Positions 1 to 10,998 are shown, numbered from the stretch's first letter. The stretch is DNA of 64,000 nucleotides from Malassezia japonica (GCF_029542785.1 NC_083372.1:1-64000), one strand, 5' to 3'. Numbers and translations are program-made. The notes: generated by a model from the letters alone, not told the origin.

Positions 1-365
1 CCTAATCCTAATCCTAATCCTAATCCTAATCCTAATCCTAATCCTAATCCTAATCCTAATCCTAATCCTAATCCTAATCCTAATCCTAATCCTAATCCTA
101 ATCCTAATCCTAATCCTAATCCTAATCCTAATCCTAATCCTAATCCTAATCCTAATCCTAATCCTAATCCTAATCCTAATCCTAATCCTAATCCTAATCC
201 TAATCCTAATCCTAATCCTAATCCTAATCCTAATCCTAATCCTAATCCTAATCCTAATCCTAATCCTAATCCTAATCCTAATCCTAATCCTAATCCTAAT
301 CCTAATCCTAATCCTAATCCTAATCCTAATCCTAATCCTAATCCTAATCCTAATCCTAATCCTAA
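1..365. repeat. Telomeric repeat array, (CCTAAT)n / G-strand (TTAGGA)n
   Basis: The window opens with about 60 uninterrupted, apparently perfect copies of the hexamer CCTAAT, which break off at CCTAAATCCG. Read 5' to 3' towards the chromosome end, the G-rich strand is TTAGGA repeated. Strand polarity (C-rich strand at the left end) and terminal position fit a telomere. The unit differs from the usual fungal TTAGGG by its last base. The array is probably incomplete, since the sequence simply starts inside it. Confidence 0.95.
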
Positions 366-507
366 ATCCGAAATGCATGCACCAAAATGAACATCGGATA
401 TTTCGGATCGAGTCCGACGGGTCACATGCACCATTACGTTATGATTTACGAAAGGCCCCGCATCCCCGCATCCCCCCGCAAACTCGCTACATCTCCTGTT
501 CCATGTG

Positions 508-515
508 TATATAAA
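508..515 (+). promoter_or_regulatory. TATA box of the telomere-proximal GRDP-like gene
   Basis: TATATAAA lies 55 bases upstream of the ATG at 571, in the 205 bases between the telomeric array and the first gene. It is a good TATA match at a reasonable distance for a fungal core promoter. The short open frame at 387-584 runs through it and is not considered real. Confidence 0.5.
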
Positions 516-570
516 GGCGAGTATTTAATACAGTACGGATACCAGTCGAAAGACAACCTTATGATCTATA

Positions 571-2891
571 ATGTCAGCTTCTAACAAATCTTCCACGTTT
601 CAACCCAGTAGGGCTCTCGCTGAAGGGAACAGCCTCATCGTTGGCGACAGACCATTCCCTGCCTTGGTCAATGACAATCAAATCAATGCCCATCTCAGAG
701 TTTTGGCAGCATTTCGTAAATTGAAGGACCATGCCGAAAATCCTGAAGCACAAAGTACCGAGCCACTGCCTGCTTATCAGGAGAGTAGCTTGCCTTCTTA
801 TGCTGAAACGGTCGATAAAGCACCTGCTCCGGCACCCGCTAATCAATCAGGAGAAAGAGATCCTTACAAATCATGGACTATCTTCCTTACAAAGGCGCTA
901 AGGCGCTTTGAAATATACATTCAAAAGATTGTCACCTCGGAAAGTACAGGTGCTCGTCCAGATCAGCAAACTGTTACCCTTGACGTCCCTCCATTGTTCA
1001 CTCGAGAAGAGGCTGATCAGTACCGGACAGACCCTGTTATACTCAGGCCCCATCTACTTCCCCCTCTTGATGTATTGATGGTTTGGCACTCATACTTGCT
1101 GAACCCTTCGAGATACTACGAAGACCTAAAGTACAATACAACGAGAGCAAACCTGGCTGGAATTCAATTTCCGCTGGAAGACGTTGTATCACGGATTGAC
1201 CCAGTCGATCTCCAATACCACGCTCCTGAAGCCGTACAGCATTGGGAAATGTCAACTGGAGAGCCTTTTGATCCATTCCGGTCTGGAAATACAGCTTGCC
1301 CGGTATCTTGCCACAACTGTAATGAGGTCAAGTTCATGCCGTGGGATGAAATGGTGACAGATTCCTGGAGTTTTAAATGCGAGAAATGTTCCTTTGTAAC
1401 GACTAAATCAAGGCTCCTTGGTCGCCGATGGCTTGTTGCTGTCAAGCAATGGATGCAAGGCGATTCCAACACAAATTCATATCGCCTCCCAGGCGCTGCG
1501 ATCTCCTCTGTAACAGGCTGTTACTTCTTGAGTGACCCGTATTCCCCTTTTCTTGCGAGGTTGTTTGACTCTCGTCGGACAGGGACTGGGTTGATGTTGA
1601 ATCTAAGGGGTGATGTTCGATCCTCAACAGACGTTGATATTCATGGAAAGATTCACAAAGCTCACATCACACCTGAAGAGATTTATGAGTCGGCTTATCA
1701 TGACATCGAACAGATTGGACAACTAGTCCATTCGAAGGTCAAGAATCTAACCAATGACAAATTTGCAAACTTAAATCACCTTTCTCAAGAGAATTTGTAT
1801 CGTCGAGTGAGCCTTATGATGAGCTTTTTCTTGGAACAGAATGTGATCAGTACTGCAAGTTTAGATCTGGTCGCTGCCGTACAGCGTCAGTTCCGTTTCA
1901 TTGAAAATATTGGAGATCTTGGATGGTTGCGTCCCAAAGAACCTTTGGATCATCATGTTACTATTGTACGGTATCATGCATGGTTGAATATTGTGTCCAA
2001 GCACACCAAAATGTTGTGCCCAACACTTGACATTGATTTAGCCTGGCACACTCACCAGTTGAGCCACGCATATTACATTGACTGTTTCTGGTCAGTGTTG
2101 CGTTTTCTCGACCACAATGACAAGGTTGAAAAAACCTTTTTGCGAGGCGCATTTGACGATACCGGTTCTCTATGGAAACAGGAATATAATCAACCCTATT
2201 CGGTATGCGCTTGCAAAGAACATTCTTCTCCTTTCAAGATAGCCAAGGAGAAGCTGAAGGAGTTGAAGGGCAAAAACAAGCAAACGTCGGACGATGTCAA
2301 GGTGACTGAGCCTCATCATACAAACCCAAGTACGCACAATGCGATAATCCGCCCGGAATCCAAAGAGAAACACAAGGACATTTTTGAGTGAGTCGATCGA
2401 CTTTGTAAAAAAGAAACTAACCTTTCAGTGAACCAAAGGGCTATGAAGATTTGGAGCCATTCTACTTCACAGCCAAGCAGGACCGCAATTTACCTGGAAA
2501 AGGACCTGACAGTGCCTCGCGCAAGAACAAAGTGGGAAATGGAAGCGCCGCATGTGTATTGGGCATTCATACATACGGACCGCTGGACTTAAAGTCGCAA
2601 GTTACTCTTCGAGAAAGTGGCCAAAAGCCACCTGTCCACCCTACATTTGCGAGAAGCGAATGCTTGGGTAATGTGGGCCCAGCATATTCTTTTGGAGGAT
2701 GTCCATTTACAGTTACACATGGCTACGGCTCAATCCCAAGAGGCCGGAGAGTGGCGGGCCCTGCACTCGCCTATGGCGCAATCGGTGGTATGGGAATCGG
2801 GTTTATGGGTTCTGGTGGCTGTGCTGGCGCTGGTTGTGGTGGTGGAGGTGGCTGTGGTGGTGGCGGTTGCGGCGGTGGCGGTGGCTGTTAG
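571..2891 (+). CDS. GRDP-like (DUF1399) glycine-rich domain protein, 2 exons
   Basis: Exons 571-2387 and 2429-2891 give 759 residues. The 41-nt intron has GTGAGT, CTAAC and CAG, and it restores one open frame with an aspartate codon across the junction. The protein has two WH-type motifs typical of GRDP-like proteins (PF07173): 'LMVWHSYLL' near residue 170 and 'LAWHTHQLSH' near 490. Four Cys in CxxC pairs near residues 250-275 could bind zinc. The C-terminus is a Gly/Cys-rich tail encoded by TGTGGTGGT-like repeats. The molecular function of this family is not established in fungi. The gene begins about 200 bp from the telomeric repeats, so position-effect silencing and copy-number variation are plausible but not shown. 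Family assignment is fairly sure; function is unknown. Confidence 0.8.
2812..2890 (+). repeat. GGT/GGC-rich low-complexity coding repeat
   Basis: Imperfect TGTGGTGGT/GGCGGTGGC units encode the Gly/Cys-rich C-terminus of the GRDP-like protein. The tract keeps frame to the stop at 2889-2891. Such tracts are prone to length change. Confidence 0.75.
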
Positions 2892-3212
2892 CTATGCTCG
2901 CCTTGGTGTATTAATTAGCGAGGCCTGTGCATGTCGCAGTTCGGGAGTGGCACTTGCGTAGACTACCATTTTAAATTCTTAAATGCGGACCCTGGCGCTG
3001 ATCTAAGCGGACCTTTGCTTGTGCTACGATTGTGGAGGACGGATCCCTGTGGGAGCCTGGCTGCACAACAGTTCCTAGTTGGGAATTTCCTGCAGGGTGA
3101 CAAAATGCGCGACCACTAGTACACTACCGCACGATAAACTTGGGGAACTGTGTATGACTCTGTACACATAGGCAGGAATGCACGACTTTGTCACATCGCG
3201 TTCCCTAACACC
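2892..3212. other. Intergenic, no gene seen
   Basis: This holds the 3' flank of the GRDP-like gene and the promoter of the dioxygenase. Short open frames here have no recognisable protein features, and no clear TATA box or RNA gene is visible. Confidence 0.6.
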
Positions 3213-4262
3213 ATGACCAAGGTTAACCTCACGTCGGAGCCCGAAGCACCTCGACAGTACAATGGTGAGCGTCCGTACCTTACCGAGGGTAATACGCTCT
3301 CGGACCTGAAGCCGATCAAGGTTACCACTGAACTCGGTGACGACTTTGGTGAGCAGCTGGACCTTGGCTCGTTGCTGGACGGTACGCCTGAGGCAGACGC
3401 AAAGTTGCGCGATCTGGCTATCCGCATCTCAGTGCGCGGCGTTGCCTTTTTCCGTAACCAGCAGAACCTGACCTATGACCAACAGAAAGACCTGGTTGTG
3501 AAGATGGCACATTTGACTGGTTCGCCGAAGGAGTCTGGCCTGCATGTCCATCCCGGCTCAAAGGCCGATGGCGGCAAGAAGATCGAATTTAAGGCCAAGG
3601 AGGTTGAGGCTGCGGGTAAGTATATCTTCCCCAACCTTTTTGCCAACCAATACTGGCATGTAGATTCCACCTTTGAGGTGGTGGGCCCGGCCTACTCATG
3701 TCTGAAGCTCGAGCGCGTGCCTGAAAATGGTGGAGGTGACACGCTGTGGTGCAGCCTCTTTGACTGCTGCGACAAGCTGTCGCCTTCGTTCCTGAGGTAT
3801 CTCGAAACGCTAACAGCTACCCACGACTCTGGCTGGCTGAAGGCCTTTGGTACGCTCAGCAACATGGTGGAGAACCGCGGCCACCCCGACAACTCGACCC
3901 AGGATCTGGTCGCGGTCCACCCCGTCATTGCCACTCATCCGGTTACTGGGTGGAAGGTGCTCTACGTGAACCGCTCCTATACCAAGCACATCAATGGCGT
4001 GACCCAGGAAGAATCGGCGCACCTGCTCGAATACCTCTATCGCATTATCAGCGACAACCATGACGTCCAGGCGCGTTACCGCTGGGATCCTAATGGAGTT
4101 GCGATTTGGGACAACCGCAGCACGGCTCATTGTGCCACGAACGACTACAGTGGTAAGGACCGGTACGGAGTGCGCACGATGAGCATTGGTGAGAGGCTAG
4201 AGACGAACCCGAAGGGTCAGACTAAAGGCGAGGCGTTGCGCGCTCAGCAGAGCGTGGCGTAG
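3213..4262 (+). CDS. TauD/TfdA-family 2-oxoglutarate- and Fe(II)-dependent dioxygenase
   Basis: A single exon of 349 residues. I chose the ATG at 3213 (context ACCATGA); an in-frame ATG at 3150 would add 21 residues that look non-conserved. The facial triad is visible: His-x-Asp in 'QYWHVDSTFE' (about residue 151) and the distal His in 'NRSTAHCAT' (about 306), followed by an Arg in 'VRTMSIGE' that would bind 2-oxoglutarate. Relatives such as yeast Jlp1 oxidise sulfonates or taurine to release sulfite. A role in scavenging sulfur from skin sulfonates is attractive but only inferred; fungal members also act on other acids. It lies alone between the subtelomeric GRDP-like gene and a transporter cluster. 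Confidence 0.85.
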   Translation: MTKVNLTSEPEAPRQYNGERPYLTEGNTLSDLKPIKVTTELGDDFGEQLDLGSLLDGTPEADAKLRDLAIRISVRGVAFFRNQQNLTYDQQKDLVVKMAHLTGSPKESGLHVHPGSKADGGKKIEFKAKEVEAAGKYIFPNLFANQYWHVDSTFEVVGPAYSCLKLERVPENGGGDTLWCSLFDCCDKLSPSFLRYLETLTATHDSGWLKAFGTLSNMVENRGHPDNSTQDLVAVHPVIATHPVTGWKVLYVNRSYTKHINGVTQEESAHLLEYLYRIISDNHDVQARYRWDPNGVAIWDNRSTAHCATNDYSGKDRYGVRTMSIGERLETNPKGQTKGEALRAQQSVA

Positions 4263-5455
4263 ACAGCACTGGGTACATTCAAGGTAGTAGGAATGCGTGC
4301 AGCATCCACTTCTCTACTCTACCGTATATCGCCGGAGTTATCGTCGGTCATTTCCATGACGTTCAAGCCCAAGGCACTCTCCCATACCTCTAGCAAAGAC
4401 AGGTCACGGACAATCATTATGGAGCTCAGCAGTTTCTTTAAATTCCCCTGGGCCATCGGTGCTGACGTTCTCCGCCCCTCTACATGCTTCGAGGGTCGAT
4501 ACAGACTGTACACAGCGCCTAGGGAAAATATAGACTGTGCATTGAATTCAAAGGTACCAAGAAACATGGCTCTCCATTCCGGAATCAATCCCTGGCTCGC
4601 ACAATGTCAGGCACCAGTGGTCCGTGTCATACATTGTGTATTAGGTGCGCCAATCGGATCAAATCAGACTGAGATTGCACGGTAAAACTGGGCCGTGATG
4701 TAGCTTGACTGTCGTAGCCGTACGATAATTCCTTATCCGAGCCCTAGTTTGCATTATCACCCGCTATTTCCTTCCTTCAAAATTGTATCCGAAGCCTCCA
4801 GGTGCATAACAAAAATTGTGTGGTCACTGAAGGAGCAAGATGATCGATTAGAAGCTTGGTAGATTTTCTGACACGACCATGTGCATGATCACGGAAATTG
4901 GACCAATTTTTACTATCGCTGTATTTCCATTACGTAAGACAGGTTGAACTATGTCTTCGGACCGAAACGCCTATTTATTCGAAGCGTATGCTTCTGTAAC
5001 CCGCTGGGAACCGCCACGAAGAGCTCCAAGCAGCCTCAACAATAAAGATTAGAGGCCATGAGACACCCAAGAGCGCCCATAATATATCGGGGTAAGGTTG
5101 GTCCGTCGGACTCGATCTTGAAGCGTCAAGGACCACTCGTAATGGGCATTTGTTCCGGCCCACCTGCATATTATAATAGAGAGGACTCGCGCCCGTCGCT
5201 ATAAGAATTCGTTCGCCACTCTTCTATCGCCATAAGTCATCGTAGAATATAGATTTACTTCTTTTTCATAAATAGTGTCTATACGAATTGAATATCAAAG
5301 CCTTATCTTGGTTGTAGATTTGTACTAGTCTTTTCACCATCTATACTACCACATCACCTTAATCCAAGCTCTATTACAAGCCAAGTAAGTACCGTTTAAA
5401 CAATTTCGTATTGCCGTTTCAATTGCATATATACTCGGTAAGACGAGTGTGGTCA
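4263..5455. other. 1.2-kb intergenic region, no gene seen
   Basis: A relatively AT-rich stretch between the convergent dioxygenase and MFS genes. The open frames at 4293-4685 and 4975-5169 lack domain-like sequence and are disregarded. No tRNA, repeat or transposon remnant was recognised. Confidence 0.6.
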
Positions 5456-7075
5456 TCATGCAGCATCAACAGGATCCAGATCCTTGACAATTGAGGAATC
5501 GTCTGATGCATCTGCCTTATCATCTGGTTGTTCCAGGTATCCCGCCCGTCGCGATGCTGCGCGCAGTTTGGGACCATAATAGTAGAATGCAGCCGTTACA
5601 GGTATCAGCAACACTGCTAGACCACCCAGAAGGCTGCATCCTCCCTGAAGCGTCAAGCGCTTAAACATTGGCGTTGCAAACAACGGAAATGCGCCGCCCA
5701 CTGCAGCGCGGAACAAACCGTTGCTGGCATATGCCGATGCCAAATACCTCGGGAAATTCTCTCCGACATATGCCAAAAATCCTTGGAAGAGAAGGAATGC
5801 ACTTGCCAAAAAGACACCAAAGGCAATAACTGGTGAAATCCAGTGCACTGATGAGAATGTGGTCCATCCGAACCAGAACAGGGAAGCAGGGAAAAACAAG
5901 CCTCCAATGAAGGCAGGTTCCATGCGATATTCAGGACGCCATCTGCTTTGCTTGAATCTTGGGATAACAATCTTGATGTTGTAAATACAGAAGAACAGAA
6001 ACGTTATGCCAACTCCGATATAACCACTGACGTATGCGACTCCGAGCGCACCGGTCGAAAAACCGTGGTTTCCTTGCAGAGCCAAAGGGAACGCTTCGAA
6101 AAAACAGTACAGGATACCATACAAATACGCAATGTAGATGTTTGTGCATAGCAATACTGGCTCCATCACGGTAAGTTCAACTGGGCGACAGAGCGTTTCG
6201 TACAAAAGAGCTGGCAGCGAAAATTGTCGGTCTTTAATTTCGCCACGAGATCGGTACATTTGATTTCCAGTCCTCTTTCGAAGTTGAAGTGCACGCCGCG
6301 TTAAGATCGTCTCGCCGCTAGTTTCGGGGAATGTGAAAAACAGCAAGATCCAAACAAGCCCATTCAGACACAGCAATGGCCAAATTGACCAGCGCCAGCC
6401 AAGATTCTGAACCGCATACCCAGAGATGAGTGGTCCAAGCGTAGGTCCACCACAGGCGCCGAAACCCCAGAAGGCCAGGCCGTTAGGAAAGCCACCTTCG
6501 AAGGACCAGATATCACCGACGCTCGCACCTCCTGTAGCGAGCACCGGACTTCCAGCAAATCCAGCAAGAAAGCGAATAATCATATAGCCGGCAACATTAT
6601 CCACGAGAGCATTTGGTACCTGCAAGATCGTGAACAAACCCAGTCCCACAATGTATGGGCCGTTGCGGCCCACCCATGAAATCTCAGTGATAGGAGATAA
6701 TACACACGGTCCGATTCCGTACCCCCATACAAACAGCGACATAGAAAGCACGCCCACCACCTCGGGCACACCAAAGTACGTTGCCATTTCTGGGATAGCG
6801 GGCGACACAATACTGCTGCCCATGTACACTGCCATCGTCATAATAAACAGCAGAAAGTTCACCCAAATTTTGTATGAAAATGCCCAGTTATGGGGGTTAT
6901 CGGGGTCGTCATCTCCATACCAGCCAACAAGGATTTCCCCTGTCTTTTTGTCGACGGTGAAGTACTGTTCGGGGATGACGAAGTCATCCTGTAGTGTTCG
7001 AGGCTTGAAGAAGCGCCCATTGGACGCTAAGTATATGAACTCCGCAAAAGAACTATTGCGGATGATAGCACTCAT
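5456..7075 (-). CDS. MFS drug:H+ antiporter (DHA1 family), copy 1
   Basis: A single exon of 539 residues with about 12 hydrophobic segments. The N-terminus has the 'DDPDNPHNW' signature that precedes TM1 in fungal DHA1 transporters of the Flr1/Mdr1/caffeine-resistance type. TM segments 'SSIVSPAIPEM' and 'GYGIGPCVLSPITE' and the 'GRNGPYI' loop also fit the family. It should be a plasma-membrane exporter of small organic compounds or polyamines; the substrate cannot be read from sequence. A close paralogue lies at 11137-12759 in the same orientation, with two other genes between them. Both share the N-terminal 'FFKP' and 'EQYFTVD' pieces, so they arose by duplication. Its promoter carries a 10-bp-phased TCCGT array and a TATA box. 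Confidence 0.88.
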   Translation of the reverse strand: MSAIIRNSSFAEFIYLASNGRFFKPRTLQDDFVIPEQYFTVDKKTGEILVGWYGDDDPDNPHNWAFSYKIWVNFLLFIMTMAVYMGSSIVSPAIPEMATYFGVPEVVGVLSMSLFVWGYGIGPCVLSPITEISWVGRNGPYIVGLGLFTILQVPNALVDNVAGYMIIRFLAGFAGSPVLATGGASVGDIWSFEGGFPNGLAFWGFGACGGPTLGPLISGYAVQNLGWRWSIWPLLCLNGLVWILLFFTFPETSGETILTRRALQLRKRTGNQMYRSRGEIKDRQFSLPALLYETLCRPVELTVMEPVLLCTNIYIAYLYGILYCFFEAFPLALQGNHGFSTGALGVAYVSGYIGVGITFLFFCIYNIKIVIPRFKQSRWRPEYRMEPAFIGGLFFPASLFWFGWTTFSSVHWISPVIAFGVFLASAFLLFQGFLAYVGENFPRYLASAYASNGLFRAAVGGAFPLFATPMFKRLTLQGGCSLLGGLAVLLIPVTAAFYYYGPKLRAASRRAGYLEQPDDKADASDDSSIVKDLDPVDAA

Positions 7076-7120
7076 GTGGCGCTTTGTTGGAGGTTAAGAG
7101 CGAAGATTGGTAACAGCATC

Positions 7121-7128
7121 GTTATATA
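7121..7128 (-). promoter_or_regulatory. TATA box of MFS copy 1
   Basis: TATATAAC on the minus strand, about 46 bases upstream of the start codon at 7075. Confidence 0.45.
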
Positions 7129-7210
7129 CACGCTGTGGCGCGCCTCGATGTCAAAAAATCTCCGCACAGACCGCTTCCGCGGATATGTTCGGCCGAGAAT
7201 TGCACTATCA

Positions 7211-7260
7211 TCTCCGTCCATGTCCGTGTATATCCTTTCATATCCGTCCTTATCCGTCGA
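7211..7260 (-). promoter_or_regulatory. Five 10-bp-phased TCCGT (CGGA) units upstream of MFS copy 1
   Basis: Five consecutive 10-base units each carry TCCGT at the same offset (7213, 7223, 7243, 7253), with TCCTT in the third (7233). On the gene's strand these are ACGGA boxes repeated once per helical turn, 138-182 bases upstream of the ATG. CGG triplets are bound by Zn2Cys6 activators, which often control MFS exporters. The array is seen directly; the regulatory role is inferred. Confidence 0.45.
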
Positions 7261-7471
7261 CTGGAACCCCGGCGCTCCGCCGCTTTAGTCATTCGGATGA
7301 TGTGCTTTACCAACCATTACGGGCATATCCATAGGTTCATCACCGACCACACATTGTCATCTTACTGAACGTGAGGGATAAAGTTTGTAAAAAGACGATG
7401 GAGTGTATTTCTATGTCTAACGCATTTATAAATAGCATCGTTTATATGGCAATGCACATCTACAAATGATT

Positions 7472-9071
7472 TTACAAGCGAGCCTGTGCGATCGGCTTGC
7501 TCCTGCGAGCCTCAGCTTTAGCCTTTTCAATACGCTCACGCCACAACGAGATGCGACGCTGATGTCCAGCTTCAAATGCTTTAACCCATTTAGGCTCGAA
7601 TTTTGGCAATTTCCGCCCAGGACCATCGTTTCCCGCCAAGTTCCGAACAGTTTCGAAATATTCTTCGAAATGAGGAAAAAGAGCCGTAAATTTAGCCCCA
7701 TTTCCCCTAACCTTGACACGATCTTGTTCCCATTTCCTCTGCTCTGCAACTGAGGGGAGTTTGGCCCTTCCTGCAAAGACGCGGCTAGCTAGCACAGCCT
7801 GCCATTCGAAAGCCTTGAATGTTAGACCCGCGGCAATCTGGTTTTGGCGTTAGAATGCGCTCATTTCAAGATTGATCCACTTACAGCTCCAATGAATACC
7901 AAGCTTGGATCGTCCATGTTAAACACATGCAAGTACAGGCCATTGACACGGTTCCCATCCAGTCGCAACCCTTCAAGGAAAGGATAGCTGTACTTGTACC
8001 CCGTCCCCAGGATGATTTTGTCAATGTTTTCAACTTGAGTGCCATCCTTGAAAAACACAGTTTTGTCTTTTGGAGAGATATGGCTAATCTCTGGACGGCG
8101 ACTGATATGTGGGTGGGAGAACACAATATCACTGAAGTAGGGATGCGGGGGGCTTCTAACAACAGCCACAATTGGAGTGTTAGCCACATCCACCAAGTCG
8201 ATAGCGAGATCCATCGCTGATACAGATCCTCCCACAACAACCACATTCTAATTTAGTCAACATTCACTCGAAACATACCTTGCCACGGTAGTTCTCACGC
8301 CCACGGAAATTTTTCGTGTGTTCAACGATCCCAGGATATTCTTTTTCAATTTCGCGAAGACCCTTAATATCAGGAACGATGGGTACATTGTAATGACCAG
8401 TGCTCACTACAATCGCATCGAAATGTTCCTTCCACCAGTAATCTCGCTTATCCCCGGATCGCCTCAAAGTAAGAACCCATTCACCATTGTTCTTCACGGC
8501 CTTTTCCACCGTAGTCCTAAACTCAATATGGTCAGAGTATCCATCACGATTACAGAGGTCTTGCAAATACTTTTGCATGACTGTGTGGTGTCGGAACGGA
8601 GTGGTGGGGCCATACATCGAGACGGATGCGTCCGAGCGCACATCAGGAATAACCTCCTGGGAAAATTCCATAACGTGGGCATCAATATTGGTTTCAAGGT
8701 AAGAGTATGTAGCAGTTTGATCATAACGTTCCCTCGAGCATTTTGGAGTATAAGTAGGAAGTTGCTGTGGTGCTGGGAGTGGTGGATCGACTTCGGCGGG
8801 GCTGGTAACATTCACTGGGACCGACTCTTTAGATGGCTTGTCATCGTACAACCTGAGCATTGCGTGTTAGGACGTTTCCAAAGAAAGTATTAGATACATA
8901 CCACACACCCCCAGCCCTGTCTCGGCGCTCAAATACACGAACCACATCAAAGTGTTGCTCACGAAGTAGAGCATCCAGTGTGATAGCTCCAGAGGCTCCT
9001 GCACCAATGACTGCAACACGTTTAATTTCGTTTCCTTCAAACGACATGCTTGTTAGAGTGTAAAGGCTCAT
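7472..9071 (-). CDS. Flavin-containing monooxygenase (FMO), 4 exons
   Basis: Exons (minus strand) 9071-8902, 8852-8279, 8247-7885 and 7837-7472, joined by introns of 49, 31 and 47 nt, give 490 residues; an in-frame ATG at 9047 would give 482. Exon 1 has the FAD-binding 'GAGASG' motif and the 'FERRDRAGGVW' strand. Exon 2 carries 'STGHYNVP', and exon 3 starts with the NADPH-binding 'NVVVVGGSVSAMD'. The last exon is 'IAAGLTFKAFEWQA' plus a basic tail. Such enzymes oxygenate soft nucleophiles (S or N) of small molecules. The C-terminal tripeptide ARL resembles a weak PTS1. It is divergent from the Dal5-type permease with about 300 bp between start codons, suggesting shared control. Substrate unknown. 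Confidence 0.85.
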
Positions 9072-9369
9072 CCACAAATCTTCCTCAATCGGCGCCACGC
9101 CCAATTCGCCGGTCCCCGGTCTAGTACGAGCAGATGAACCTGGGGTTGAATCACGCTATACCTCCACATACCGAGCTTATTTTGCGTGATGTTAAATTGA
9201 GGTGAGGTGACAAAGACGTACAGTGAGGTGCTCAGGGTTGCAATGATGTAACCGAAAGGAATCGCTGAGCAACTCAAACCTAAGAGTGATCTTATTTCGA
9301 AATATAGTAGACCGGTGTGTAGCTGGACCGGTACGGGGATACATTACACACCACTACGCATTGTTGACG
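9072..9369. promoter_or_regulatory. Bidirectional promoter between FMO and Dal5-type permease
   Basis: A 298-base gap between two divergent start codons, with no other gene. The two genes probably share upstream elements, but I could not identify a specific operator. Confidence 0.4.
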
Positions 9370-10998
9370 ATGAGTCAAAAATCGGCGGACGAAAAGTATG
9401 ACTTTGTACCATCGGTCAACCAAACAGAGTCCATTCTGAGTGCTGAAAGCAACCTAGCACTTTGGAGCCCAAAAGAAGAGCAATGTGCTAGACGGAAGTA
9501 AGTCGTTAAAGCAAATGGATTAACTAACACGATAGAGTCGACGCTACAGTGCTACCACTACTAACTTTGGGCTTGCTGGTTTTCCAGCTAGACAGGATGA
9601 ACATTGCAAGCGCACTTACTGGAGGACTCAAAGAAGATATTAGAATTGATCAGTCAACTGTCAATGTTGGGAACTTCCTCATGTTCTTGGGGATTATCAT
9701 TTTGGAAATCCCTTCTAATATTACATTGATCCACGTTGGCCCTCGTATATTTCTTCCTGCTCAAATTCTAGTTTTCGGTCTTATTGCAACCTTGCAAGTC
9801 CTGATACATAATCGCGGAGGATTCTTGGCTACGCGGTTGATACTTGGAATTTGTGAATCTGGCTACATCCCCGGCTCATTATACGTCCTATCCACATGGT
9901 ACAAAGAGGCTGAGCTTGCACGAAGGATATCTTTTTTTTTTTGCGGCATGTTTGGAGGCTTTGCACTTAGTCCAGTCCTGGCGGCAGGGATTTTGCGTCT
10001 TCATGAGACAAATGGACTCTCAGGCTGGCAATGGATTTTCTTGATTGAAGGCGTGTTTACCATGTTTACCAGCTTTATCATATTATTCTTTTTACCTGGT
10101 TCCCCAGAGAAGCCCCGGTCTCTCTTCAAATATCCCCTCATCAGACTCAGCGACCGAGACCTGTTCATTTTGCAAGAAAGGCTCAAAGTGGACGGATGTA
10201 CGGAGAGTGTTCCTATTACGTTGAATTTGGTCGTGAAGACCATGTCCTATTGGAAGCGCTGGCCTCATTTTTTGGCTACAGCACTTGTTTTTGGAACTTG
10301 GAGTCCGGTTACTACCTACACTCCCAGTATCTTTGTTAGTTTGGGATTCAATCGAATTGCAGCTTCGGCCTTAACTGCTGTTGGAGGTGGTCTCACTCTT
10401 CTTGTGGTCAATATCTTTGGTTGGCTAAGTGATGCAACTGGGCGGCGTGGCTTCTCTGTCGCATTCCCAATTTTTGTCTACCTCATCACGCTGATTATCC
10501 TGAGAGAAGTGCAGCCACATGCTGGTCGCTGGGGAAAATTTGGTCTTTGGACTCTCGTCAACGCATTTGCAGTGGGGTACCATCCAGTTCAAAATGCCTG
10601 GCTGCAGTTGAATTGCCGCTCCCTGGAAGAGAGAAGCATTTCTATTTCGTACGTGAAGAACTAGTCGTGAACGGCTACTAACAAATGAAAGAATGTGGGT
10701 GATGTCGGCTATGGTCGGGCTTATGTGTGGCACACAAATTTTTCAAGCCGAAGATTCCAAGAAGTACGTATCACACAAATGTGGAAAAAATAAAAAATGC
10801 TAACTACTGCTTAGGTTTTACCCTACTGGTCTACTGGCCATGATCATCATGGTAGCCGTGGGCCTTGCTGTCACGGTCTTACAAGGAACGATTTATGCTT
10901 TTCATAATCGAAGTGTGCAGCGACAACACACGGACACAATCCCGAATAAGGAGCAAAGCACCACAAAAATTGATAAGCATAACCTTCACGTATTGTAA
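9370..10998 (+). CDS. Dal5-type MFS permease (anion:cation symporter), 4 exons
   Basis: Exons 9370-9497, 9536-10648, 10692-10763 and 10815-10998 give 498 residues, the usual length for this family. Introns are 38, 43 and 51 nt with CTAAC branch sites. 'LPLLTLGLLVFQLDRMNIASA' at the first membrane segment has the LDR-N signature, and the 'SWRIFLIEG'-like piece appears as 'GWQWIFLIEGVFT'. Members take up allantoate, nicotinate, pantothenate, vitamins or sulfonates. The ligand is not determinable here. Its partner across the promoter is an FMO, so it could import that enzyme's substrate (inference). Confidence 0.85.

Larger units (their letters stand above)
7076..7471. other. Intergenic: promoter of the MFS gene and 3' flank of the FMO gene
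   Basis: No gene was found. It contains the phased TCCGT repeats (7211-7260) and the TATA element (7121-7128) described separately. Several short overlapping open frames on both strands have no domain features. Confidence 0.6.

Noticed and set aside
387..584. 65-residue open frame beside the telomere
   Set aside because: It runs through the TATA box and overlaps the start of the GRDP-like gene; no domain features.
4293..4685. 130-residue open frame in the 1.2-kb intergenic region
   Set aside because: No hydrophobic, domain or codon-bias signal, and an equally good frame exists on the other strand.
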